Notes under the pieces: generated by a model
Database searches by the model: none
What the model saw: the letters and a program-made list of their open reading frames with translations, nothing else
Told to the model about the DNA's origin: nothing
Made by a program: the position numbers and the translations under genes
Part shown: positions 27,659 through 35,614 of the stretch, in pieces
Layout of the letters: every line of letters starts with the position of its first letter
How positions within the stretch are numbered: the first letter of the stretch is position 1
Source of the DNA: Geojedonia litorea
Lineage (GTDB): Bacteria; Bacteroidota; Bacteroidia; Flavobacteriales; Flavobacteriaceae
Assembly (NCBI RefSeq): GCF_042654525.1
Contig: NZ_JBHSGP010000008.1
Location: forward strand, 62,001 to 126,000
Direction of reading: 5' to 3'
DNA length: 64,000 nt

Positions 27659-28102
27659 TTACTTATACGACGGGATTTCCTCCAAAAACGTGTAACACTC
27701 TTGATCAAAATCCATTTGACAATAATAATGATTAATTCCGTTAGTGACCATTAAATAACTGGCGTTTAAAGTTAAGTTATATCTGGCAATTTGATCAAAG
27801 GTGTCTTGATTAATCAGGATATTAGGTGATTTGCATTCGACAATTAAATGTATACTTCCGTCTGGATTAAAAACTACAATATCATAGCGTTTTTTAAGGT
27901 TGCTGACTTTCAGTTCTTTTTCAACATTGATAAGTGATTTAGGATATTTTTTATGATGAATTAGGAATTGAACGCAATGTTGTCGTACCCACTCTTCAGG
28001 TTGTAAAACCACGAATTTTTTGCGAATTTCATCAAAAATAAGCGGTTTATTTTCGCTATTTTTGAAACGAAATGAAAACTTTGGAAAGTTTAGCTGCTGC
28101 AT
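27659..28102 (-). CDS. Stand-alone HSDR_N (type I restriction R-subunit N-terminal) domain protein
   Basis: Small protein of 147 aa made of one PD-(D/E)xK nuclease-like domain related to the N-terminal domain of type I restriction R subunits. The catalytic-type residues are visible: D in KKRYDIVVF, then 13 residues later ECK in LIVECKSP, followed by QIARYN and a YLMVTNG strand. There is no helicase, methylase or specificity subunit nearby, so it is not a restriction system by itself. It lies divergent to holA, a pairing I recall from other flavobacteria. Its substrate is unknown. Confidence 0.8.
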   Translation of the reverse strand: MQQLNFPKFSFRFKNSENKPLIFDEIRKKFVVLQPEEWVRQHCVQFLIHHKKYPKSLINVEKELKVSNLKKRYDIVVFNPDGSIHLIVECKSPNILINQDTFDQIARYNLTLNASYLMVTNGINHYYCQMDFDQECYTFLEEIPSYK

Positions 28103-28205
28103 AAAAGATTCATCTAATCTTCCAAAGGTAAACTACAATATTCAAATACCAAATCCCTATCTATAAAATTGGAGATTGGTTCTTGAAAATTGAATATAAG
28201 AAGCT

Positions 28206-29210
28206 TTGGAAGACGTAAAACAATTAGTTGATGACATTAAGAAAGGTAAATTGAAACCCATTTACTTTTTAATGGGCGAGGAACCCTATTATATTGATAA
28301 AATATCAGGTTTTATTGAAGATAATGTACTGTCTGATGAGGAAAAGGGTTTCAATCAAATGACCCTTTACGGTCGCGATGTCACTATAGATGATATTGTT
28401 AGCAACGCCAAGCGTTTCCCTATGATGGCACCATATCAAGTAGTCATTGTGAAAGAAGCCCAAGATTTATCACGAACTATTGAAAAGTTGGTCGATTATG
28501 CCAATCAACCCCAGCCATCCACCATTTTAGTGATCAATTATAAATACAAAACTATTGATAAGCGAAAGAAACTTTATAAAAGTTTACAAGAGGTAGGTGT
28601 TGTATTTGAAAGTAAAAAGCTTTACGATAATCAGGTGCCCGATTGGATTAGACGTACATTATCAGGCCAGGATTATACCATTGCTCTAAAAGCTTCGCAA
28701 ATGTTAGTGGAATTTCTTGGTACAGATTTAAGTAGGATTTCGAACGAATTAGATAAGCTAAAAATAATTTTACCAAAAGGAACTGAAATCACCCCAGAGC
28801 ACATTGAAGAGAACATTGGTATTAGTAAAGATTATAACAATTTTGAGTTACGCAAGGCGGTTGGGCTTCGCGATTCGCAAAAGGCTTTTAAAATTGCTCA
28901 ATATTTTGGAGACAATCCAAAAGACAACCCAATGATTGTAACCGTATCATTGCTGTTCAATTTTTTTAGTCAGTTGTTGCATTTTCATGGGCTTCATGAC
29001 AAAACGCCTCGTAATGTGGCCTCTGCTTTAAAAGTGCATCCTTATTTTGTAAATGAATATATTGATGCCGCCCGTAATTACCCCATGAAAAAAGTGAGTG
29101 CTGCGGTATCCACGCTTCGAGAGTTTGATGTTAAGGTGAAAGGTGTTGGCTCTAATGCAGTGCCTCAAGGCGATTTGTTAAAAGAACTATTGGTAAAGAT
29201 TATGATCTAA
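28206..29210 (+). CDS. holA: DNA polymerase III delta subunit
   Basis: Delta subunit of the clamp-loader complex, which opens the beta sliding clamp; 334 aa. The N-terminal part has the KPIYFLMGEEPYYIDKIS motif (the clamp-loader P-loop-like strand without a functional ATP site), then VIVKEAQDL and the conserved LSRISNELDKL segment. The C-terminal helical collar domain follows (NVASALKVHPYFVNEYIDAARNYP). The start is a TTG at 28206, since no ATG is available before the conserved part. It is divergent from the HSDR_N gene. Confidence 0.92.
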   Translation: MEDVKQLVDDIKKGKLKPIYFLMGEEPYYIDKISGFIEDNVLSDEEKGFNQMTLYGRDVTIDDIVSNAKRFPMMAPYQVVIVKEAQDLSRTIEKLVDYANQPQPSTILVINYKYKTIDKRKKLYKSLQEVGVVFESKKLYDNQVPDWIRRTLSGQDYTIALKASQMLVEFLGTDLSRISNELDKLKIILPKGTEITPEHIEENIGISKDYNNFELRKAVGLRDSQKAFKIAQYFGDNPKDNPMIVTVSLLFNFFSQLLHFHGLHDKTPRNVASALKVHPYFVNEYIDAARNYPMKKVSAAVSTLREFDVKVKGVGSNAVPQGDLLKELLVKIMI

Positions 29211-29233
29211 TCTTATTGGGCTATCTACATGTT

Positions 29234-29704
29234 TTATTTGCTTTCAGCAAGCATTTTTTTAATAAGTACAATCTGTCCTAAATGATAATAGCTGTGCTCA
29301 ATCATGGCTTGAATATTAATATAGTAATTACCGTATTTTTCTTCGACAAAAGCAGACATTATGCGTTCGTCAGGCATTTGTTCGACTAAATGTGCGAAAG
29401 TTTCAGAATCCTTCCAGAGCTTATCTAAACGCTGATCCCAGTCTTTTTTTGAGTTAATTGGAGGGGCATCAAAGCTATATTTATCTTTAATATCTAGTGT
29501 GCCACCGTTTAATACGTTAACTAATCCTTCAATATAATAATGGATGTGAAAGGTTAAAGCTGCAATGGTATTTAATGAACCAATTTTAGTATTCGCATCT
29601 TTCCATGAGACATCAGATAATTGTGTTTTAAAATTGGTAGCCACCCAGGTGCCACTCAAAATTACGTCTCTAAACTGATTTGAAATTTGTTTGGATAAGG
29701 TCAT
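29234..29704 (-). CDS. DinB-like/DUF1572 metal-binding helical protein
   Basis: Protein of 156 aa with the four-helix DinB-like fold. Putative metal-binding histidines are in ALTFHIHYYIEG and in the C-terminal MIEHSYYHLGQIVLIKK. These features match bacillithiol-transferase-like or DUF1572 members, but no thiol pathway gene is next to it, so its substrate is unclear. It is the last gene of a minus-strand run of four small genes and lies 4 nt after the methyltransferase stop. Confidence 0.75.
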   Translation of the reverse strand: MTLSKQISNQFRDVILSGTWVATNFKTQLSDVSWKDANTKIGSLNTIAALTFHIHYYIEGLVNVLNGGTLDIKDKYSFDAPPINSKKDWDQRLDKLWKDSETFAHLVEQMPDERIMSAFVEEKYGNYYINIQAMIEHSYYHLGQIVLIKKMLAESK

Positions 29705-29708
29705 AGGT

Positions 29709-30401
29709 TTAGTTTTGATTTTTAAACGCCTTTAAATGCACCCAATGCTTATCATAGATTGAAATTTTGAAATTTATAAAATGGGCTTCTTTCAGCCATT
29801 TTAATTGTTCATCTAAACTATCAGGATGGTCATAGGTTTTATAATGATCCATTATCCAGTCCCAGGTTTCTTTGTGAGATGGATCAGCTACTACAAATTT
29901 ATTCCAATTTTCTAGTAGGGATTGATGTTCTTTTGCCTTTCTATTAACCATGAGATCACTATAAGAAAACACACCGTTTGGAGATAAAGCTTTATTGATT
30001 TGCCTGAAAATAAATTGTTTATCTTTTGCATGACAATGGTGTAAGCTAAATCCAGCTACAACCATATCAAAGTGATTATTTTTAAATTCATAATCCTGAA
30101 AATAGGTTTGCACATAACTTTTGTTTTCAAGGCCAAAATAAGACTTGCACAGTTCGAGCATTTGGTCTGAAGCGTCCAAAAGTGTATAATGTGCTTCAGG
30201 AAATTTCTCCAACAGTTTGGAAGTAACATTACCGTTTCCACAACCAAGATCGAGAATACGTTTTGGGTGAAAATCTGTAGGAATATCTAGTGTAAATTGC
30301 GACAATAACTGAAGGTAATAGGGTACGCATTTTACCATATCATCCGTATAATTTTTAGAGAATTCGTTGAATTCTGAAGCAATGTTATCCTGTAGTTTCA
30401 T
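29709..30401 (-). CDS. Class I SAM-dependent methyltransferase
   Basis: Rossmann-fold methyltransferase of 230 aa, from the ATG at 30401. Motif I is ILDLGCGNGNVTSKLLEKFP, with an acidic second strand YTLLDASDQML and the motif IV DMVVAGFSLHHC. It resembles cytosolic small-molecule methyltransferases of the Trans-aconitate/UbiE type. The substrate cannot be predicted. It is followed after 4 nt by the DinB-like gene, and a 37-nt gap separates it from the upstream unknown gene. Confidence 0.85.
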   Translation of the reverse strand: MKLQDNIASEFNEFSKNYTDDMVKCVPYYLQLLSQFTLDIPTDFHPKRILDLGCGNGNVTSKLLEKFPEAHYTLLDASDQMLELCKSYFGLENKSYVQTYFQDYEFKNNHFDMVVAGFSLHHCHAKDKQFIFRQINKALSPNGVFSYSDLMVNRKAKEHQSLLENWNKFVVADPSHKETWDWIMDHYKTYDHPDSLDEQLKWLKEAHFINFKISIYDKHWVHLKAFKNQN

Positions 30402-30438
30402 GAATTTAAAGATAAATAATTCTTTCAACTTTCTCTTA

Positions 30439-30921
30439 TCATTTTTGCCTGATCTCTTCAGCTTTTAAGTGGTAATCATATTGAAGATCTTCATGTAAGG
30501 TTGAGGCGATCTTCTTTATCATTGCCATTTGACGTTCAAAAATATTTGTCAGTGTTACATTATGGTCAATAGAAGGTTCAAAAGATTTTAATTTATCGCA
30601 GAAATAAAGTAGGAGTTCAACTTCAGTTTCTTTTTTTAAGGAGTATCGGGCAAACTTTTTAATGCTTCGCAATATCTTCCTGACACTTTTTTTAATGTAG
30701 AAATAGCTTTTGGTATTGATAAGTTCAAATTGCTCATCAACATGGCTTTTTACTGTTTCTATGTAGCCGTTCTCGTCATGAGATTCGAAAAGCAAATAGG
30801 TGAGCAACTCCTTATTTTCTTTTTTGAATTTTGCGAGTCTTAAGCAGAGCTCCATTAGCTCTTCAGTAGAGCGATGTTGTAGTTCTTTCTTAATATTAGC
30901 TACAGTAACTGCTTTCATCAT
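30439..30921 (-). CDS. Conserved helical protein, unknown function
   Basis: I do not recognise a named family. The protein has 160 aa, is highly charged (rich in K and E), and is predicted to be all helix, with segments ELMELCLRLAKFKKENKELL, KKSVRKILRSIKKFARYSLK and RQMAMIKKIASTLHEDL. There is no signal peptide or membrane segment. The start codon overlaps the DoxX stop by 4 nt, so it is translated from the same message. A regulatory or binding role is possible but not shown. Confidence 0.6.
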   Translation of the reverse strand: MMKAVTVANIKKELQHRSTEELMELCLRLAKFKKENKELLTYLLFESHDENGYIETVKSHVDEQFELINTKSYFYIKKSVRKILRSIKKFARYSLKKETEVELLLYFCDKLKSFEPSIDHNVTLTNIFERQMAMIKKIASTLHEDLQYDYHLKAEEIRQK

Positions 30922-31301
30922 TTGCGTTTTATCTCATCAACTGAATACTTTCCAGCACCAGCCAGAAAAATTACTATAAATGCAATTAAAAATAAAATTG
31001 CACGCTCTTTAGTTCTCAAGTTATCTTCGGCGTGGATAACGAAGGCTGCAACTATCATAGTTATGGCCGCTGGAATTGCCGCTAATTTAGTTTTAAAACC
31101 TATAATAATAAGTATTGGTGCAACAACTTCACCTATAAGTGCGAGGATTAGAGACGCAGTGTCACCAATTCCTATTGGATCGGTGAACTTGATAGGGCTT
31201 TCAAAGAGTTTGCTGATTTTTGGGATACCATGGGTTAACATGAAACCACCAAAACCAAGACGAAGAAGAAGTAATGCTAAATTTATAGAGTTGCTTTTCA
31301 T
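30918..31301 (-). CDS. DoxX-family membrane protein
   Basis: Small membrane protein, 127 aa from the ATG at 31301, with the DoxX pattern: a first helix INLALLLLRLGFGGFMLTHGIPKI, a loop with SLILALIGEVVAPILIIIGF, then two more helices and a KKxxx-like tail. DoxX-family proteins are four-helix membrane proteins linked to quinol or thiol redox work in other bacteria, but the role here is not clear. It begins a short minus-strand run (DoxX, unknown, methyltransferase, DinB-like). Confidence 0.8.
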   Translation of the reverse strand: MKSNSINLALLLLRLGFGGFMLTHGIPKISKLFESPIKFTDPIGIGDTASLILALIGEVVAPILIIIGFKTKLAAIPAAITMIVAAFVIHAEDNLRTKERAILFLIAFIVIFLAGAGKYSVDEIKRK

Positions 31302-31364
31302 GATATTGGGCTTTTTGTTATGTCGTATTAGGCTAAAATAACCTAAAAAATATAACTCACCCAA

Positions 31365-32966
31365 TTAGCCCTTTAACAAATTCACACTCACTGTGGCCAA
31401 TTTGCTATCAGGAAACTTTGAAAAATACTGTTGTTCAGGGGTTAATCCTGCCTCTGTTGCAATTTTATTAAACACATCAACTTCTACAATATACTGATCG
31501 CTATAACCGTGCGTTGCATCATAAGCAGTTGCTGCAGTTTTACCAATATGTTGAGCCGTTAATTGAGGGTCTAGAGTGTGCAGTTCAATAATTAATAGTC
31601 CAAATCGTTCCACATAGGGTTTCCATTTTTTAAAATGATCTAGTAAAGAGTCTTCCACCAAATTAGTACTTATACGCTGTCCTTGAAATGCATAGGCGCC
31701 AGTAGAGCTACTGATGCGATTTGTTATTTCTTGCGGATTTTCCCAAATGCGGTTATGATCTAAAAAGGTGCGTACATTTAAAAGGTCTTTTAGATCTATA
31801 TTGTAATCATCCTTTAGGTCTTTTGCCAATAAATCAGGTCGTCCAATATCGCCCCAAATCACTTTGGCCCAAATATCCGATTTGATCAAATTGGCTCGTG
31901 TCACTTTTAAAGCAGCCTGATTAAAATCGGCGCCAACCAATAATAAGGGATGCTCGTCTAGTAATTTGCCACGAACGGTTTTGTATTCAATCACGTCAAA
32001 AATATGCTGAATAAATGCCCCGTTACCACAACCCATGTCTAGAATGCCTTTTGGCTGTTCGTCTATAGGTTTGTTAAACAATTCAATAACAACATCGTCA
32101 ATCACTTTAAAGTAAGTTGAATGAGCGCCACCACTGCCCCAAACATTCATTTCTCGATCTACATGTTTCTCTTTTTCGTCGGGCGAATCGGTCTTGAGAA
32201 TCAACGGATTTCCAAACAAAAGTTCGTCCAATTGTAAAAACGTTGGTAAATAGGAAACCGTAACACCATAGGCACTGGCACGTTTGGCAAAGAATAGGCC
32301 TTGTTCGGTAAATTGATAGGTATTCTTTTTCTTTATAAACCACCCTAAATAACTTAAAAAGTCAAGAATTTTTTTGAAGCTTTCAGGATCTTTGTGGTAT
32401 TCTTCCGCTGTAAATGATGCTTCCATAAAATATTTATGGAACAAGCCGTTTAATCCCAAAAGTACAATGATTGGCCCTATAATTACACCTTCGATGTGTT
32501 TTAGTACCTGATATTCAATTGTGTTTTCTTGGCAGTTCTCCAGCCCAAATCGGTTTTCGTAGGCGTTAAAAACGCGCTCTAAAGCTAAAAAAGCATCTGA
32601 ACCAATACGTTCTTCTGGGAATTTAACCGAATATTTTAAAAGTGCGACAGGATCTTCATATAAAGCTACAAGGTCAAAAGCCTTTTTACTATTTTGATTA
32701 AGTTCAAAAGCGACTGTATCCTTCAAATTGTCTAAATACTGAACCAACCAACCTTGAGAACATAACAAACGGAGAGCGACATTTAAATAGCCTTCATTGG
32801 CCTTAAATGCCTCAGTGACTTGTTGAAGTGAGACTTGTTTGTGTTTCAATAGATAAGCGAGTACACCTTTTCTGTGAAGCGAAAATGCCGTTGTAGCAAT
32901 GGCAATGCCATCTAGATGTCTAAAGATGGTACCTCTAAATTGTTCTCTATCAGATTTAGTGAGCAT
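31365..32966 (-). CDS. Large SAM methyltransferase resembling polyketide-synthase (AprA-type) methyltransferases
   Basis: Cytosolic protein of 533 aa from the ATG at 32966. The N-terminal part has a winged-helix-like segment (KGVLAYLLKHKQVSLQQVTEAF) and a second one near 190-240. The C-terminal methyltransferase has motif I ILDMGCGNGAFIQHIF, followed by LLVGADFNQAAL, and a NVRTFLDHNRIW segment. These, and the long insertion between strands, resemble the stand-alone or module-embedded methyltransferases of polyketide synthases such as AprA. No PKS gene is in the window. It lies 85 nt downstream of the E1 gene, past a terminator. Confidence 0.7.
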   Translation of the reverse strand: MLTKSDREQFRGTIFRHLDGIAIATTAFSLHRKGVLAYLLKHKQVSLQQVTEAFKANEGYLNVALRLLCSQGWLVQYLDNLKDTVAFELNQNSKKAFDLVALYEDPVALLKYSVKFPEERIGSDAFLALERVFNAYENRFGLENCQENTIEYQVLKHIEGVIIGPIIVLLGLNGLFHKYFMEASFTAEEYHKDPESFKKILDFLSYLGWFIKKKNTYQFTEQGLFFAKRASAYGVTVSYLPTFLQLDELLFGNPLILKTDSPDEKEKHVDREMNVWGSGGAHSTYFKVIDDVVIELFNKPIDEQPKGILDMGCGNGAFIQHIFDVIEYKTVRGKLLDEHPLLLVGADFNQAALKVTRANLIKSDIWAKVIWGDIGRPDLLAKDLKDDYNIDLKDLLNVRTFLDHNRIWENPQEITNRISSSTGAYAFQGQRISTNLVEDSLLDHFKKWKPYVERFGLLIIELHTLDPQLTAQHIGKTAATAYDATHGYSDQYIVEVDVFNKIATEAGLTPEQQYFSKFPDSKLATVSVNLLKG

Positions 32967-32993
32967 AGTCAATGTTTGTATCTAAATATAACG

Positions 32994-33025
32994 AAAAAAC
33001 CTTTCAGATGAATTGCTGAAAGGTT
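32994..33025 (-). terminator. Intrinsic terminator after the E1 gene
   Basis: A 10-bp perfect stem AACCTTTCAG/CTGAAAGGTT (32998-33007 and 33016-33025) with an eight-base loop. On the minus strand it is followed by six T (32999-32994, partly in the stem). It lies 27 nt past the E1 stop. Confidence 0.85.
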
Positions 33026-33051
33026 CCTTGCTTATTTTCTAATTTTATTGT

Positions 33052-35460
33052 TTATCTAAATTTAGGATAATCGGCAGGATTTACCTCATGCATCATGTGG
33101 TAAACAGATTCAAAAATATCTTCAAGAGAAGGTTTTGAAAAATAATCGCCATCTGTACCGTAAGCAGGACGATGAGGTTTTGCCGTTAGTGTTTTAGGCT
33201 GACTATCTATAAACTGATAAGCATTTTGCTCGTTAAGGACTTCATTCAATATATAGGCTGAAGCACCCCCAGGGACATCTTCGTCAATCACCATAAACCT
33301 ATTTGTTTTTTGGATACTTTTTAAGATGTCATGATTAAGGTCGAAAGGTAATAACGATTGAACATCGATAACTTCGGCATCAATACCAACTTCTAATAAT
33401 TCTCGTGCGGCTTTTTCTACCATATTAAGCGTAGAACCATAAGATATTAATGTGATATCAGAACCTTCTTTAACAGTTTCTATAACACCAATTGGAGTTC
33501 TAAATTCGCCTAAATTAGAAGGCATTTTTTCTTTTAAACGATAACCATTCAAACACTCAATGATAAGCGCAGGTTCGTCACCAAGAAGCAGCGTATTATA
33601 GAACCCTGCAGCTTTAGTCATATTTCTTGGCACTAAAACGTGAATGCCTCGAACTAAATTTAGAATTCCACCCAATTGAGATCCAGAATGCCATATACCT
33701 TCTAATCGATGACCACGAGTTCTCACTATTAATGGTGCTTTTTGCTTACCTAAAGTTCTGTATTGTAATGTTGCTAAATCGTCACTAATGATTTGAAGTG
33801 CATACATTAAGTAATCGAGATATTGCACTTCGGCAATAGGTCTCAAACCTCGCATGGCCATACCAATTCCTTGACCAACAATTGTGGCTTCGCGTATACC
33901 GGTATCAGCAATTCGTAATTCGCCATATTTTTCCTGAAGGCCTTCTAATCCTTGATTAACATCACCAATATTTCCGGTGTCTTCACCAAAAATTAAAGCT
34001 TCTGGGTATTTACTGAAAATGGCATCAAAATTATCACGTAGAATTAACCTGCCATCAACATCTTTGTTATCTTCATAGATAGGCAAAATTTCATCGATAT
34101 TGAGAACAGAAAGATCTGACTCGCTATACAAATGCGAACTATATTTAGGTTGAACATTCTCAAGATAGCTATTGACCCAAACTTGCAAAGTGGTTTTAGC
34201 CGAAGAATCTTCAGAAATGGTATAACGCAAGGCTTTCCTAGCTGCAGAAATCACATCTTTTCGGATGGGTTCATTAATGGCTTTTAGGTCTGCTATTAGT
34301 TTTTCTATAAAAACTTTATTAGGACTCGAATTAGCAAGATCACTCATAAGTACAAGTGCTTCCTGTAATTCCCTTTTTATAGGCTTTAAATAGGCCTCCC
34401 AAGCTGCTTTTTTACCCTCTCGGACTTCCTTTTTGCAATTTTTTTCTAAAGCATCCAAATCATCTGCAGAGGCAATGTTATTCGCTAGCATCCATTCGCG
34501 CATTTTATCAATGCAATCATATTCTGCCTCCCAGTTTAAACGCTCTTGACTTTTATAGCGTTCATGCGAACCAGATGTAGAGTGGCCTTGCGGTTGAGTC
34601 AATTCCACCACATGTATCATTACAGGCACATGTTCTTCACGCGCAATTCGTTCTGCTTTTTGATAGGTTTCAATCAAGCTCACATAATCCCAGCCATTGA
34701 CTTTTAATATTTCGTAGCCTTTTCCATTTTCATCGCGTTGAAATCCTTTTAAGATTTCCGAAATATTTTCTTTGGTGGTTTGATGCTTGGCATGAACCGA
34801 AATTCCATATTCGTCGTCCCAAATGCTAATGACCATAGGGACTTGTAAAACACCTGCGGCATTTATGGTTTCAAAAAATAAGCCTTCACTCGTACTGGCG
34901 TTACCAATTGTACCCCAAGCCACTTCGTTTCCTTCACTGGAAAACTTTGTGGTATCGATACCTTCAACATTTCTGTAAATTTTAGAAGCTTGCGCCAAGC
35001 CTAATAAACGTGGCATCTGACCTGCGGTAGGCGATATGTCGGCGCTGGAGTTGTATTGATTTGTTAAATCTTTCCAATGGCCTTGATCATTTAAACTATG
35101 TGTTCCGAAATGTCCACCCATTTGTCGACCGGCCGACATAGGGTCAGCAATAATACTTGTATGGGCATACAGTCCTGCAAAAAATTGTTGTACAGTAAGC
35201 TCTCCTAAAGCCATCATAAAGGTTTGATCTCGGTAGTAACCAGAACGAAAATCTCCTTTTCTAAACACTTTGGCCCAGGCCAGTTGAGGCACTTCTTTAC
35301 CGTCGCCAAATATTCCAAATTTAGCTTTTCCGGTGAGTACTTCTCTGCGGCCTAGTAAACTACATTCTCTACTTGTAACTGCAACCTTGTAATCATTGAC
35401 GATTTCTGATTTGAAATCTTCAAAACTAATTGCTTTACTAGTTTTAGAATCTGTTTGCAT
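33052..35460 (-). CDS. Fused 2-oxoacid dehydrogenase E1 alpha/beta
   Basis: Thiamine-diphosphate-dependent E1 component in which alpha and beta chains are one 802 aa polypeptide. The alpha half (about 30-400) shows HFGTHSLN-type active-site region, GNASTSEGLFFETINAAGV (the TPP/Mg site) and DDEYGIS. The beta half (about 455-800) shows LIFGEDTGNIGDVNQGL, GIGMAMRGLRPIAEVQYLDYL and the VIDVQSLLPFD end strand. It decarboxylates pyruvate or branched-chain 2-oxoacids and passes the acyl group to a lipoyl E2; E2 and E3 are not adjacent. This fused form is known in Bacteroidota. The ATG is set at 35460. Confidence 0.88.
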   Translation of the reverse strand: MQTDSKTSKAISFEDFKSEIVNDYKVAVTSRECSLLGRREVLTGKAKFGIFGDGKEVPQLAWAKVFRKGDFRSGYYRDQTFMMALGELTVQQFFAGLYAHTSIIADPMSAGRQMGGHFGTHSLNDQGHWKDLTNQYNSSADISPTAGQMPRLLGLAQASKIYRNVEGIDTTKFSSEGNEVAWGTIGNASTSEGLFFETINAAGVLQVPMVISIWDDEYGISVHAKHQTTKENISEILKGFQRDENGKGYEILKVNGWDYVSLIETYQKAERIAREEHVPVMIHVVELTQPQGHSTSGSHERYKSQERLNWEAEYDCIDKMREWMLANNIASADDLDALEKNCKKEVREGKKAAWEAYLKPIKRELQEALVLMSDLANSSPNKVFIEKLIADLKAINEPIRKDVISAARKALRYTISEDSSAKTTLQVWVNSYLENVQPKYSSHLYSESDLSVLNIDEILPIYEDNKDVDGRLILRDNFDAIFSKYPEALIFGEDTGNIGDVNQGLEGLQEKYGELRIADTGIREATIVGQGIGMAMRGLRPIAEVQYLDYLMYALQIISDDLATLQYRTLGKQKAPLIVRTRGHRLEGIWHSGSQLGGILNLVRGIHVLVPRNMTKAAGFYNTLLLGDEPALIIECLNGYRLKEKMPSNLGEFRTPIGVIETVKEGSDITLISYGSTLNMVEKAARELLEVGIDAEVIDVQSLLPFDLNHDILKSIQKTNRFMVIDEDVPGGASAYILNEVLNEQNAYQFIDSQPKTLTAKPHRPAYGTDGDYFSKPSLEDIFESVYHMMHEVNPADYPKFR

Positions 35461-35481
35461 AGCGGCTTGTTTTCTTGAGTG

Positions 35482-35512
35482 CAAATTTAGATAAAGTTTC
35501 TATGTTTTACAA
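35482..35512 (-). promoter_or_regulatory. Predicted promoter of the E1 gene
   Basis: On the minus strand TTG (35512-35510) is followed after 20 nt by TAAATTTG (35489-35482), a good match to the Bacteroidota pattern. The -7 box ends 21 nt before the ATG at 35460. Confidence 0.45.
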
Positions 35513-35614
35513 CGTCAAATAATGTTATATAATTAATAATATATCAAAAAAAAGAGACATTTATTAACATTTTCTTATTTAAAGGTTAAGAATTAAGATT
35601 TTGTTAAGAATATT

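Noticed and set aside
27659..28102. Type I restriction-modification system
   Set aside because: Only an HSDR_N domain is present; no HsdM, HsdS or helicase part is found within the window.
31365..32966. Polyketide biosynthesis cluster
   Set aside because: No ketosynthase, acyltransferase or carrier-protein gene is in the window; only the methyltransferase resembles PKS domains.
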